In this document: piece after piece, positions 1-11,887 of the stretch
Layout of the letters: every line of letters starts with the position of its first letter
Position numbering within the stretch: position 1 is the stretch's first letter
Origin: Chloroflexota bacterium
GTDB lineage: Bacteria > Chloroflexota > Limnocylindria > QHBO01
Length of the DNA stretch: 44,917 nucleotides
NCBI GenBank assembly: GCA_003243965.1
Contig: QHBO01000009.1
Coordinates: 1-44,917, forward strand
Direction of reading: 5' to 3'
The notes under the pieces: model-generated
Told to the model about the DNA's origin: nothing
Seen by the model: only the letters and a program-made list of their open reading frames with translations
Database searches by the model: none
Position numbers and translations under genes: made by a program

Positions 1-1986
1 GGCATGGCGACCAACATTCCGCCCCACAACCTCGACGAGGTGTGCGATGCCGTCGCGACGCTGATCGACAACCCGGACATGACCGTCGACGAGCTGTGCG
101 AGATCGTCAAGGGGCCCGACTTCCCGACCGGCGCAACGATCTTTCGCTTCGAGGACCAGCGCAACCCGATCACCGGCGAGAAGGAGCGCATCGACGCCAT
201 CCGCCACATGTACGCCACCGGTCGCGGTCGGATCATCATGCGCGCCCAGGTGTCGTTCGAGGAGATCCGCACCGGCCGGATGGCCGTGGTGGTCACCGAG
301 CTGCCGTACCAGGTCAACAAGACGACGCTGATCGAGAAGATGGCCGATCTGGTGGGGCAGAAGCGCATCACCGATGTCAGCGACATCCGCGACGAAAGCG
401 ACCGGACGGGAATGCGGATCGTCGTGGAGGTGAAGCGGGACGGGTCACCGCACACCGTGATGCAGCAGCTCTTCAAGCACACTCAGCTGCAGACCAGCTT
501 CAGCGCCAACGTGCTGGCGCTGGTCGATGGCCAGCCAGTGACGCTCGGTCTCAAGCGCCTGCTGGAGCACTACATCAGCTATCGGCGTGAAGTGGTCCGC
601 CGCCGCACGGAGTTCGACCTGGCCCGCGCCCAGGAGCGCGCCCACATCCTGGAAGGGCTGAAGATCGCCCTCGACAACCTGGACGAGGTGATCGCCACCA
701 TTCGCGCCTCCGCCGACACCGATGCCGCGCGCCAAGCGCTCGTCGAGCGCTTCGCCCTCAGCGAGGCTCAGGCCAACGCGATCCTGGAGATGCAGCTTCG
801 ACGCCTGGCCGCGCTCGAGCGCAAGAAGATCGAGGACGAGTACGAGGCGGTGATCCGCCTCATCGCTGCGCTCGAAGAGCTGCTCGCCAACCCGCGGAAG
901 ATCTCGATCGCCATCAAGGATGAACTGACCGAGCTCAAGAAGAAATACGGCAACCCGCGCAAGACCCGGATCCAGGCTGACGCCAACCGGGAGCTCACCG
1001 CCGAGGACCTGGTGGCGGCCGAAGACGTCGTCGTCACGCTCAGCCAGCGCGGCTACATCAAGCGGCAGGCGATCGACACGTTCCGCTCGCAGCGCAGGGG
1101 CGGCCGCGGCAGGTTGGCGATGCTCACCCGCGAGGAGGATGCCGTGCGCCACCTGCTGGTGGCCAACACCCACGACAACATCCTGTTCTTCACCAACCGC
1201 GGGCGGGTGTTCATCACCAAGGTGCACACCCTGCCCGAGGCCAGCCGCCAGGCGAAGGGCCTGCCGATCATCAACCTTCCCGGCGTCCAGGTCGAGCAGG
1301 GCGAGTACGTCAGCGCCATCATCGCCATGCCGCTCTTCGAGCCCGACCACTTCATGGTGATGGCCACCCGCCGCGGCATGATCAAGAAGACCTCTCTGGC
1401 GGAGTATGCGAAGATTCGCGCCAACGGGCTGATCGCCATCAACCTGGTCGACGGCGACGAGCTCCGCTGGGTCGGCCTCACCGATGGCCAGAGCGACATC
1501 GTGCTCGCCACCCGGAAGGGCCAGGCGGCCCGCTTCCGCGAGGCGGAGGTCCGACCGATGGGCCGGGACACCATGGGCGTGACCGGCATCCGGCTGCGCC
1601 CCAAGGACGAGGTGATCGGCATGGAGGTAGCGGTTCCGGCTGGTCAACTGCTGGTCGTGACCGAGCAGGGATACGGCAAGCGGACCGCCCTCGACGACTT
1701 CCCGGTCAAGCATCGCGCCACGGGCGGCGTGATCGCCAACTCGTTGAACCACGAGACGGGCGATGTGGCCGCCGTGCGGGTCGTGGGTCGAGAGGATGAG
1801 GAGCTCATGCTCATCACCCAGGAGGGGTCCATCCTGCGCACCCAGGTGAGCAGCATCAACCGATATCGGAGGCCGTCCCGGGGCGTGACGGTCATGAAGC
1901 CGGGGCCTGGAGACCGGATCGTTTCGATCGCGGTCTTCGTCGATGACCGCGAGCCGCTCCCAGTCGAACCGGAGGTCGACGGGTAG
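1..1986 (+). CDS. gyrA: DNA gyrase subunit A, 5' truncated by window edge
   Basis: C-terminal 661 residues of GyrA, the DNA breakage-reunion and wrapping subunit of gyrase. The window opens at the conserved GMATNIPPHNL segment, so the winged-helix domain with the catalytic tyrosine lies outside. Visible in order are the tower and coiled-coil parts (LEMQLRRLAALERKKIEDEY) and the C-terminal six-bladed wrapping domain. The latter carries a GyrA box, QRRGGRG, at nt 1090-1110. That box separates GyrA from ParC, so gyrase is favoured over topoisomerase IV. The stop is TAG at 1984. prs starts 56 nt downstream on the same strand. The real start cannot be placed. Confidence 0.97.
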   Translation, partial: GMATNIPPHNLDEVCDAVATLIDNPDMTVDELCEIVKGPDFPTGATIFRFEDQRNPITGEKERIDAIRHMYATGRGRIIMRAQVSFEEIRTGRMAVVVTELPYQVNKTTLIEKMADLVGQKRITDVSDIRDESDRTGMRIVVEVKRDGSPHTVMQQLFKHTQLQTSFSANVLALVDGQPVTLGLKRLLEHYISYRREVVRRRTEFDLARAQERAHILEGLKIALDNLDEVIATIRASADTDAARQALVERFALSEAQANAILEMQLRRLAALERKKIEDEYEAVIRLIAALEELLANPRKISIAIKDELTELKKKYGNPRKTRIQADANRELTAEDLVAAEDVVVTLSQRGYIKRQAIDTFRSQRRGGRGRLAMLTREEDAVRHLLVANTHDNILFFTNRGRVFITKVHTLPEASRQAKGLPIINLPGVQVEQGEYVSAIIAMPLFEPDHFMVMATRRGMIKKTSLAEYAKIRANGLIAINLVDGDELRWVGLTDGQSDIVLATRKGQAARFREAEVRPMGRDTMGVTGIRLRPKDEVIGMEVAVPAGQLLVVTEQGYGKRTALDDFPVKHRATGGVIANSLNHETGDVAAVRVVGREDEELMLITQEGSILRTQVSSINRYRRPSRGVTVMKPGPGDRIVSIAVFVDDREPLPVEPEVDG

Positions 1987-2002
1987 CCGAGGCACGACCG
2001 GC

Positions 2003-2008
2003 TAGAAT
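2003..2008 (+). promoter_or_regulatory. Possible -10 element (TAGAAT) upstream of prs
   Basis: TAGAAT matches the sigma-70 -10 consensus at 5 of 6 positions and lies 34 nt before the prs start. No convincing -35 is seen at 16-18 nt spacing. The same CTAGAATCGG string occurs before the DUF151 gene at 23466, which supports a functional element. Confidence 0.4.
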
Positions 2009-2042
2009 CGGGCCAGGGGCCGTGTGGTCGCAGGAGAGGGAC

Positions 2043-3065
2043 GTGTACGCCGACGAGTTCAGCATCTACGCCGGCAACGCCAATCGCGCCCTCGCTCGGG
2101 AGATCTGCCGCTACCTCAAGACCCCGATCGGCGAGGTGGAGGTCTTTCAGTTCGCCAACGAGAACATCTTCGTCCGCGTCCTCGAGAACGTCCGCGAGCA
2201 GGATGTCTTCCTGGTCCAGCCCACCTCGCGTCCGGTCAACCAGTCGATCATGGAGCTGCTGATCATGATCGACGCGTTCAAGCGCGCCAGCGCGGGCCGC
2301 ATCACCGCGGTGATCCCGTTCTACGCCTACGGGCGGTCCGACAAGAAGGACCAGCCGCGGGTCCCGATCACCGCCCGTCTGATCGCCGACATGCTCACCG
2401 TGGCGGGCGCCGACCGGGTGCTGACCATGGACCTCCACCAGGGCCAGATCCAGGGCTTCTTCAGCATCCCGGTCGACGAGCTGACGGCGGTCAACATCCT
2501 GTCCCGCTACATCCTGGCCAAGGACCTGGAGGATGTGGTGGTCGTCAGCGAGCTCGGGTTCGCCAAGCGCGCGCGCAACTTTGCGGAGATCCTCGGCGCA
2601 CCGCTGGCGATCGTCGAGAAGCGGCGGCTCGGCAATCAGGACGAGACCGAGCTGATGAACGTCATCGGCGAGGTGGGGGGCAAGACCGCGGTGATCATCG
2701 ACGACGAGATCGACACCGCGGGCTCGCTGATCGAGGCGGTCAACGCGCTGGTCGCCAAGGGGGCTCGGGAGATCTACGCGTGCGCGACGCACGGGGTGTT
2801 CAGCAGCCGCGCGCTCGAGCGGATCTCTGAGGCGCCGATTGCCGAGGTGATCATCACCGACACCATCCCCCTGCCGGCGGCCGCCGACCCCGAACGGATC
2901 ACGGTCCTTCCGGTCGCGCCGCTCTTCGGAGAGGCGATCCGGCGCATTCATCGCGGCGAGAGCGTCGGCGCGCTGTTCAGCTCCGAGGTGCAGCTGGTCG
3001 AGGAGATGACCTTCTGGGGGAGCCACGCCGAGGAGGATCCGCCGGGACCCGCCGTCGACGACTGA
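2043..3065 (+). CDS. prs: Ribose-phosphate pyrophosphokinase (PRPP synthetase)
   Basis: Class I PRPP synthetase, 340 residues. It makes 5-phosphoribosyl diphosphate from ribose 5-phosphate and ATP for purine, pyrimidine, His, Trp and NAD synthesis in the cytoplasm. Seen: the ribose-5-P/ATP region [10 protein letters not shown], the divalent-cation signature [18 protein letters not shown] (usual family form DLHADQIQGFF) and the PRPP-binding loop [12 protein letters not shown]. The loop usually written PDVGGVKRA is shorter here (ELGFAKRA). The GTG at 2043 was chosen because AGGAG at 2032-2036 sits 6 nt upstream. The in-frame GTG at 2022 would place that RBS inside the gene. It lies in line between gyrA and secA. 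Confidence 0.95.
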   Translation: MYADEFSIYAGNANRALAREICRYLKTPIGEVEVFQFANENIFVRVLENVREQDVFLVQPTSRPVNQSIMELLIMIDAFKRASAGRITAVIPFYAYGRSDKKDQPRVPITARLIADMLTVAGADRVLTMDLHQGQIQGFFSIPVDELTAVNILSRYILAKDLEDVVVVSELGFAKRARNFAEILGAPLAIVEKRRLGNQDETELMNVIGEVGGKTAVIIDDEIDTAGSLIEAVNALVAKGAREIYACATHGVFSSRALERISEAPIAEVIITDTIPLPAAADPERITVLPVAPLFGEAIRRIHRGESVGALFSSEVQLVEEMTFWGSHAEEDPPGPAVDD

Positions 3066-3122
3066 GCGACCGCCCCGGAGCGGCGGCGGTCGGCGGCCAT
3101 CGGTCGAATCGGACCGGACGTC

Positions 3123-3128
3123 TATACT
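3123..3128 (+). promoter_or_regulatory. -10-like element (TATACT) just before secA
   Basis: TATACT (5 of 6 to consensus) ends 10 nt before the secA ATG. Transcription starting about 7 nt downstream would leave a leader of only a few nucleotides. That fits the absence of any Shine-Dalgarno sequence before secA. No clear -35 is visible. Confidence 0.45.
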
Positions 3129-3138
3129 CCACCCGCCG

Positions 3139-6030
<2,892 letters not shown>

Positions 6031-6063
6031 ATCGGTGGGCGGCGCCGGCGGCGGCGCACATGC

Positions 6064-6216
6064 TCATCCTCGGTGGCGTCGCTTGGGCGGCGTGAGCGGT
6101 GGCTCGTCCTTCGGCTTGGGTCGATCGTAGCGTGAGGCGATCCACGCCCTGAGGGGCCACAGCAGCACGGTGGCGATGGCGATTCCGGCCACGACCAGCA
6201 GAAACGCGAGCGACAT
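6064..6216 (-). CDS. Putative 50-residue single-pass membrane protein
   Basis: A short ORF convergent with secA. It encodes an N-terminal hydrophobic helix (FLLVVAGIAIATVLLWPL, near residues 5-22) followed by a basic, proline-rich tail ending PPKRRHRG. This resembles small membrane proteins with a positive-inside C-terminus. An upstream in-frame ATG could add about 11 residues. No convincing SD is visible. Support comes from the hydrophobic pattern and from lying between two well-defined genes. It could be a chance ORF. No function is assigned. Confidence 0.35.
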   Translation of the reverse strand: MSLAFLLVVAGIAIATVLLWPLRAWIASRYDRPKPKDEPPLTPPKRRHRG

Positions 6217-6338
6217 GCTGCTGGCCCCATGCATCCCGCGCGCCATGGGTCCGCGCCCGATGGGGCGTTCGCCCCCGGGAATCGCGGCCGCACCGATGTC
6301 GAGCACCGATTTCGAGCGTGAATCGGCCCCTACAGGGG

Positions 6339-6367
6339 TTGGCAATCGTGGCGCGAGTGGGTACGAT
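6339..6367 (+). promoter_or_regulatory. Sigma-70-type promoter for the Cys-rich gene and prfB
   Basis: TTGGCA (6339-6344), a 17-nt spacer, then TACGAT (6362-6367). The -35 matches 5 of 6 and the -10 matches 4 of 6. The predicted start near 6374 gives a leader of about 60 nt before the GTG at 6433. It is the only promoter seen between secA and prfB, so it would also serve prfB. Confidence 0.55.
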
Positions 6368-6432
6368 GAGGCCCGACAAGGAACGCGAGACGCGCAGATC
6401 TCGGGTTCCTCGTTTTGCAAGTGGAGCGCTTT

Positions 6433-6735
6433 GTGAAGCAGTTGACGGCCAGCTCTCGTCCATCCGTCCCCATCGAAGTCTCCCGCACCTCTCCGTCTCC
6501 ATCGCTCCCACCGGTCACCCGATTCCGGAATCCCGAGCTCCCCTACGAAGACCTGATCGCCTGCGAACGTGACTGCATGCGCTGCAGCTACGCCGCGACT
6601 CTCGACTGCGACGGGAACTGCGGCGCATGCCCTCGCCAGAGCTATTGCCCGTGCGTCAATCCCGCGAAGCTGCGCTCGAAGTCGGCGCCGCTCGAGATGG
6701 AGCTCCCCATGGTCCAGGCACTTGGACGCAATTAA
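6433..6735 (+). CDS. Small protein with tandem CX3CX2C motifs
   Basis: Predicted 100-residue protein of unknown function. The first 40 residues are Ser/Pro-rich. The core holds eight cysteines at residues 44, 48, 51, 59, 63, 66, 72 and 74, forming two CX3CX2C units 15 residues apart (CERDCMRC and CDGNCGAC) and a CPC. This suggests binding of zinc or an Fe-S cluster. CX3CX2C is also the radical-SAM motif, but the protein is far too small for that fold. The GTG was chosen because GGAG at 6423-6426 sits 6 nt upstream. Its end overlaps the proposed prfB start by 14 nt, so the two may be translationally coupled. No family is recognised. Confidence 0.6.
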   Translation: MKQLTASSRPSVPIEVSRTSPSPSLPPVTRFRNPELPYEDLIACERDCMRCSYAATLDCDGNCGACPRQSYCPCVNPAKLRSKSAPLEMELPMVQALGRN

Positions 6736-7844
6736 GGACGAGGCGCTGCGGCTCGCGCGCCTCGTGGCCGACACGGCGGTGCGCCTTTGACCTTCCAGGC
6801 AAGGAGTCCGAGCTCGCCGAGCTGACGGAGCGTTCTGCAGATCCCGGCCTCTGGGACGATCCGGCGGCCGCACAGACCACCTTGCGGCGCGCAGATGAGC
6901 TGCGCGAGGAGATCGGCCGCTGGCGCGAACTCGAGGACCGGGCGCGAGCCCTTGCTGAGATCGCGGAGCTCGCTGCTGCGGAGCCGGCTGAGGCGCTGAT
7001 CATCGGCCCTGATCTGAGGCGCGACCTGTCCAGCATTCAGGCCGACTGGTCGCGGATGGAGTCGCAGCTCCTGCTCTCCGATCCCCACGACCCGCGGCCC
7101 GCGATCGTCGGGATCCACGCCGGCGCCGGCGGCACCGAGAGCCAGGATTGGGCGGAAATGCTGCTCCGCATGTATATGCGCTGGGCGGAGCGCAACAACT
7201 ACCGGACGGAGATCCTCGACCAGACCGAGGGTGAGGAAGCCGGGCTCAAGAGCGTGACCTTCAGCATCGACGGCCGATGGGCATATGGCCGCCTGAAGAG
7301 CGAGCGCGGCGTCCACCGTCTGGTGCGCATCAGTCCCTATGACTCACAGAAGCGACGCCACACCAGCTTCGCGCTGGTCGAGGTGATGCCCGAGGTACCT
7401 CCGGATGCGGCGATCGAGATCGATGAGCGGGACTTGCGGGTCGATACCTACCGATCCAGCGGCGCCGGCGGCCAGCACGTCAACAAAACTGACAGCGCGG
7501 TGCGCATCACCCATCTGCCGACCGGGATCGTGGTCACCTGCCAGAACGAGCGGAGCCAGATCCAGAACCGCGAACGGGCGATGGCGGTGCTGCGGGCGAA
7601 GCTGGTCGAGCGTGCCGAGGAGGAGCGCGAGGCCGAGATGGCGGTCATCCGCGGTGTGCATGTCGAGGCAGGATGGGGCAACCAGATCCGCAGCTACGTC
7701 CTGCAGCCGTACACGATGGTCAAAGATCTGCGCACCGGCGTCGAGACCAGCAATCCCACCGCCGTGCTCGACGGAGAGATCGACGCGTTCATCGAAGGCT
7801 ATCTGCGCTCGCGCATCGGTGGGGTCGGCGCGCGCGAGGCCTAG
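6722..7844 (+). CDS. prfB: Peptide chain release factor 2, with programmed +1 frameshift
   Basis: RF2 terminates translation at UGA and UAA. It is encoded in two frames. A 22-codon first ORF (TTG 6722) ends at CTT TGA (6785-6790), and the rest continues in the +1 frame from GAC at 6789 to TAG 7844, about 373 residues in all. The GGQ loop is present (SSGAGGQHVNKTDSAV). The codon-recognition tripeptide reads SPY at nt 7332-7340, where RF2 normally has SPF. The weak TTG start is inferred from the length of the E. coli leader frame (25 codons) and from the overlap with the Cys-rich gene; no better start is in frame. Low RF2 favours frameshifting, so the gene should autoregulate. ftsE follows. Confidence 0.95.
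6775..6791 (+). promoter_or_regulatory. RF2 autoregulatory +1 frameshift site
   Basis: The sequence reads GGCGGTG-CGC-CTT-TGA-C. It has an SD-like heptamer (one mismatch to GGAGGTG) exactly 3 nt before the CTT slippery codon, then an in-frame TGA followed by C. This is the arrangement known from E. coli prfB (AGGGGG-TAT-CTT-TGA-C). Slipping from CTT to TTT moves the ribosome into the RF2 frame. Confidence 0.93.
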
Positions 7845-7922
7845 GGGGCCCCATCGGTACGGGGCACGATCGGCCCACCAACAGACAGGGCCGGCTTTGC
7901 TAGCATGCCTGCACCTGACCTC

Positions 7923-8672
<750 letters not shown>

Positions 8673-8675
8673 CCG

Positions 8676-9578
8676 ATGCCCTTCGTGCGCTTCGTCGGCT
8701 TCTCCGTGATCCGCGCCTGGCAGGGGTTCTGGCGTAACGCGATGATGAGCCTGGCCGCCACCGCCACGGTGGTGCTGATGCTCGTGCTGCTCGCAGGGCT
8801 GTTCGTGGTCCTCTCGGGGATGGACTCCGGGTTGAAGTTCATCGAAAGCAAGGTGGCCGTCACCGCCCGGCTGCGAGACAACCTGTCCACCACCGACCGC
8901 GATGCGCTGCTCGCATACGCCCGCTCGCTTCCGGGGGTCAGGCAGGTCACCTACGTCTCCCCGGAGATGGCCATGGAACGCCTGCGCCAGGCGTACGCGG
9001 ATCGCGGCCAGAAGCTCGAGACCGGCGGGGCAAAGATCAGCCTCTACGCCTCGATCGAGGTCGCGCTCATCGGTCCGAGCCATGCCGGCTCGGTGAGTGA
9101 CGCGCTCCTGGACCCGGCGCATCGGTCCCAGGTGGCCCAGATCACCACCAAGCAGTCGGAGTACGACAAGCTGGTCGGCATCATCAATGTGATCCGCACG
9201 GTGGGGATCATTGCGCTGGTGCTGGTCGGGCTGACGGTGCTGTTCATGATCGTCAACACCATCCGGATCGCGGTCTACGCCCGTGCAGGCGAGATCGAGA
9301 TCATGCGCCTGGTGGGCGCCAGCGACTCGTTCATCCGCTGGCCCTTCATCCTGGAGGGGATCCTGTGCGGCCTCATCGGCGCGATCGTCGCGGTCGTGAT
9401 GCTCGCGATCGTGTGGGAGCCGATCCAGCCGATCCTGGTCTCGGTGTTCCAAATGCCGACCGCGGTGAGCCGACAGTTCCTGGCCACCCTCTCCGCGCTG
9501 CTGTTCGCGGTCGGGCTGGGCGTGGGGGCGATTGGCAGCTGGATCAGCGTCCGCTCCAATCTCGCGGCGGTGATCTGA
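8676..9578 (+). CDS. ftsX: Cell-division protein FtsX
   Basis: Membrane partner of FtsE, 300 residues. Four membrane helices are seen: one near residues 22-47, then, after an extracytoplasmic domain of about 110 residues, three more (near 165-190, 223-245 and 270-292). The conserved cytoplasmic loop EIEIMRLVGASDSFIRWPFILEG is present and diagnostic. The ATG lies 3 nt after the ftsE stop in the string TGACCGATG, with no SD, so translation is probably coupled. A periplasmic hydrolase activator often follows ftsX. Here an S41 protease occupies that place. Confidence 0.95.
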   Translation: MPFVRFVGFSVIRAWQGFWRNAMMSLAATATVVLMLVLLAGLFVVLSGMDSGLKFIESKVAVTARLRDNLSTTDRDALLAYARSLPGVRQVTYVSPEMAMERLRQAYADRGQKLETGGAKISLYASIEVALIGPSHAGSVSDALLDPAHRSQVAQITTKQSEYDKLVGIINVIRTVGIIALVLVGLTVLFMIVNTIRIAVYARAGEIEIMRLVGASDSFIRWPFILEGILCGLIGAIVAVVMLAIVWEPIQPILVSVFQMPTAVSRQFLATLSALLFAVGLGVGAIGSWISVRSNLAAVI

Positions 9579-9658
9579 GCCGCCGCTCGGGATCACGGGC
9601 CAACGGGCGATAAGCGAAACGTAATGGCGCCGTAACAGGCTCGATCGGACGCCGCTGC

Positions 9659-9664
9659 TACACT
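9659..9664 (+). promoter_or_regulatory. -10-like element (TACACT) before the S41 protease gene
   Basis: TACACT ends 11 nt before the ATG at 9676, so the mRNA would have a leader of about 5 nt. No clear -35 and no SD are visible. The same hexamer serves as the -10 candidate of dnaA at 16568. Confidence 0.4.
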
Positions 9665-9675
9665 CGGCGTTCCAC

Positions 9676-11103
9676 ATGACCGATCCCGCACCTCCGCCCA
9701 CCGGCGCGCCAGACGCGCAAGAGCTGCCGGCAGGCGAGCGTCCTGCCCAGGAGCATCTCCACCCACGGCCCCACTTCGCCTCGCCGTTCGCCTGGGTGGT
9801 ATCGCTGCTCCTGGCGGCGGTCGTCGGTGCGCTCCTCTTCGCCGGCGGCTACCTGGTGGCGGGTGGAAGCGGGGCGACCAACAGCTGCGCGGCTCCGAGC
9901 CAGTCCTTCGCCGCGCTGTGCGACGCCTACGAAAAGCTGAAGACGCAGTTCGTTGACAAGCTCGACGATAGGAAGCTCGCCCAAGGCGCCATCCAGGGCA
10001 TGTTCCAGTACGGCGTCGCCGATCCCTTCAGCGGCTACATGCCGCCCGACCAGTATCAGCGTGCGCTCGGCGACCTGTCCGGCAAGTTCCAGGGGATCGG
10101 CGCCGAGATGGCCCTCAAGAACACCAAGAACGCGGGCGATCTTCAGGCATGCACGCAGCTCTCGGATACCTGCGTGTTGGTCGTGGTGGCACCCATCGCC
10201 GGGTCGCCGGCGGAGGCGGCCGGACTGCGCGCCGGGGACGTCGTCAGCTCCGTGGACGGCAAGAGCGTGAACGGCACCACCATGCAGGATCAGATCAGCA
10301 AGGTGCGCGGCCCCGCGGGGACGAAGGTGACACTGACCATCAAGCGGGCGGGACGCACCTTCGATGTGGCGATCACGCGCTCCCAGATCACGGTTCGCGA
10401 GGTCGTAACCAAGATGCTGGCCGGCAACATCGGCTACATCAAGCTCAACGGCTTCTCCGAGTCCAGCCCCGATCAGTTTCACACCGGACTCAGCGATCTG
10501 CTGTCCAAGGGCGCCACGCGCATCGTCCTGGACCTGCGCGACAACCCCGGCGGCTACATCGTGGCCGCGCAGAGGATCGCCAGCGAGTTCGTCAGCTCCG
10601 GCCTGATCTTCAGCCAGGAATCGGCAGGTGGCGAGGTGAAGCGCTGGGACGCGACCAGCGGGGGCGTGGCGACCAACCCGCGCATCCCGGTCGCTGTGCT
10701 GGTCAACAACGGGAGCGCGTCCGCGTCCGAGATCGTCACCGCGGCGCTCAGGGAGCTCGGGCGGGCCACGATCATCGGACAACACACCTACGGCAAGAAC
10801 ACGGTCCAGGTCTGGGCTCCTCTCAAGGACGACGGGGGAGTACGGATCACCATCTCCCGATGGTTCACCCCCGACCACCGCAGCGTTGCGCCCGGCGGCA
10901 TCAAGCCCGACATCACGGTCGACATCCCCAAGACCAACCCACCGGAAAACGACCTCGTTCTCCAGCGCGCGCTCCAGTTCCTCGCGACCCGGGCGATCGG
11001 CGAGACCGGCCCATCACCGTCGGCAAGCGGTCCGGTGAGCCGCCTCGAGCTCGCGCTGCAGACCAGTTACGACTGGACCGGGCTGGCCCAGGCGTCTGCA
11101 TGA
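9676..11103 (+). CDS. S41-family C-terminal processing peptidase (CtpA-like)
   Basis: Membrane-anchored, extracytoplasmic serine protease of 475 residues. Order: a Pro-rich cytoplasmic tail, one membrane helix (near residues 34-56), an N-terminal cap, a PDZ domain (SPAEAAGLRAGDVVSSVDG) and the S41 catalytic core. The core has the serine motif NNGSASASEI and the lysine motif TYGKNTVQ, the Ser-Lys dyad of this family. A short Ser-rich tail follows. These proteases trim or degrade cell-envelope proteins after PDZ-gated activation. Position after ftsEX suggests a role in septal cell-wall turnover, which is an inference. Confidence 0.93.
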   Translation: MTDPAPPPTGAPDAQELPAGERPAQEHLHPRPHFASPFAWVVSLLLAAVVGALLFAGGYLVAGGSGATNSCAAPSQSFAALCDAYEKLKTQFVDKLDDRKLAQGAIQGMFQYGVADPFSGYMPPDQYQRALGDLSGKFQGIGAEMALKNTKNAGDLQACTQLSDTCVLVVVAPIAGSPAEAAGLRAGDVVSSVDGKSVNGTTMQDQISKVRGPAGTKVTLTIKRAGRTFDVAITRSQITVREVVTKMLAGNIGYIKLNGFSESSPDQFHTGLSDLLSKGATRIVLDLRDNPGGYIVAAQRIASEFVSSGLIFSQESAGGEVKRWDATSGGVATNPRIPVAVLVNNGSASASEIVTAALRELGRATIIGQHTYGKNTVQVWAPLKDDGGVRITISRWFTPDHRSVAPGGIKPDITVDIPKTNPPENDLVLQRALQFLATRAIGETGPSPSASGPVSRLELALQTSYDWTGLAQASA

Positions 11104-11136
11104 CGGGTCTACGGCGAGGCGCCTCCGCGTCGGGCG

Positions 11137-11165
11137 TTGCGTCGCGGGCCAACGGCGTGTAGCAT
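11137..11165 (+). promoter_or_regulatory. Promoter of the smpB leader
   Basis: TTGCGT (11137-11142), a 17-nt spacer, then TAGCAT (11160-11165). The predicted start near 11172 lies just ahead of a perfect SD and a 13-codon ORF, so the leader ORF would be the first thing translated on this RNA. Confidence 0.5.
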
Positions 11166-11193
11166 CCGCGCCAACGAAAGGAGGTGGTGTGCA

Positions 11194-11235
11194 GTGAGTA
11201 TTCCCTGTCACGCCACCACCGAGGCGGCGAAGTAA
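11194..11235 (+). CDS. 13-codon leader ORF upstream of smpB
   Basis: GTG at 11194 encodes MSIPCHATTEAAK. It is preceded at 7-nt spacing by AAAGGAGGTG (11177-11186), a perfect match to the 16S anti-SD. The SD core GGTGGTG (11183-11189) can pair with CACCACC (11214-11220) inside the ORF, so initiation may be gated by a hairpin. A GC-rich intrinsic-terminator-like hairpin follows, then smpB. The layout suggests a regulatory leader or a very small protein. No homologue is recognised. Confidence 0.5.
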   Translation: MSIPCHATTEAAK

Positions 11236-11261
11236 CGCGCCCTTCGCGTGGTAGCGAGGAG

Positions 11262-11288
11262 GAGCCGGCCCATCGGCCGGCTCTTTCC
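11262..11288 (+). terminator. Intrinsic terminator or attenuator hairpin before smpB
   Basis: A perfect 9-bp stem GAGCCGGCC / GGCCGGCTC with loop CATC, followed by TTTCC. The T-run is short, so termination may be partial. It lies between the leader ORF and smpB on the same strand. Confidence 0.55.
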
Positions 11289-11333
11289 ATGTTCGCCGTC
11301 CGTGCCATCCATGGACGAGACAGACCCTGACCG

Positions 11334-11792
11334 ATGCCCGAGCAGACGATTGCCGTGAACCGGCGCGCACGCCACCAGTACACCATCGACGAGACGCTGG
11401 AGGCGGGGCTCGTGCTGACCGGCACCGAGATCAAGAGCATTCGCGCCGGCCGGGTCAACATCGCGGAGGCGTACGCGCGGGTGGAGCGCGGCGAGGCCTG
11501 GCTCATCGGTGCCAACATCGCCACCTACGCGCAGGGGAACCGGTACAACCACGAGCCTACCCGCACTCGAAAGCTGCTCCTGCACCGCGACGAGATCGCC
11601 GAGCTGGTGGGACGCACCCAGGCGAAGGGCGAGACCCTGGTCCCGCTGCGTCTCTACCTCAAGGACGGGATCGCCAAGCTGGAGATCGGCGTGGCGCGGG
11701 GCAAGAAGGCGTGGGACAAGCGCCGGACGATTGCCGAGCGCGACATGCGCCGCGAGCTGGAGCGCGAGACGAAGGCCCGGATCCGCCTCTGA
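11334..11792 (+). CDS. smpB: SsrA-binding protein SmpB
   Basis: SmpB binds the tRNA-like domain of tmRNA and brings it to stalled ribosomes for trans-translation, 152 residues. Seen: N-terminal [27 protein letters not shown], the [10 protein letters not shown]-type core, and a basic C-terminal tail ([29 protein letters not shown]) that mimics the anticodon arm. The ATG sits in the string TGACCGATG with no SD. The partner RNA gene ssrA begins 95 nt downstream on the same strand. Confidence 0.96.
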   Translation: MPEQTIAVNRRARHQYTIDETLEAGLVLTGTEIKSIRAGRVNIAEAYARVERGEAWLIGANIATYAQGNRYNHEPTRTRKLLLHRDEIAELVGRTQAKGETLVPLRLYLKDGIAKLEIGVARGKKAWDKRRTIAERDMRRELERETKARIRL

Positions 11793-11860
11793 CTGTGGGG
11801 GTCGGCTCCGTTCCCACCGCCCGCATCAATTGGAACGGGTGTTTCGTTCTGGACGCGGCG

Positions 11861-11869
11861 TGGTACCAT
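11861..11869 (+). promoter_or_regulatory. Extended -10 element of ssrA
   Basis: TGG directly followed by TACCAT forms an extended -10. Transcription would start near 11876, about 12 nt before the mature tmRNA 5' end, leaving a short 5' piece for RNase P to remove. Confidence 0.45.
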
Positions 11870-11887
11870 CGATCGGTATCGGCTCGT

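Noticed and set aside
2022-2042. Upstream GTG (2022) as the prs start
   Set aside because: The AGGAG ribosome site would lie inside the coding region. The GTG at 2043 has it at ideal spacing.
6627-6788. Upstream part of the single-frame RF2 reading from 6627
   Set aside because: It overlaps the Cys-rich gene out of frame. RF2 enters this frame only by the +1 shift at 6788.
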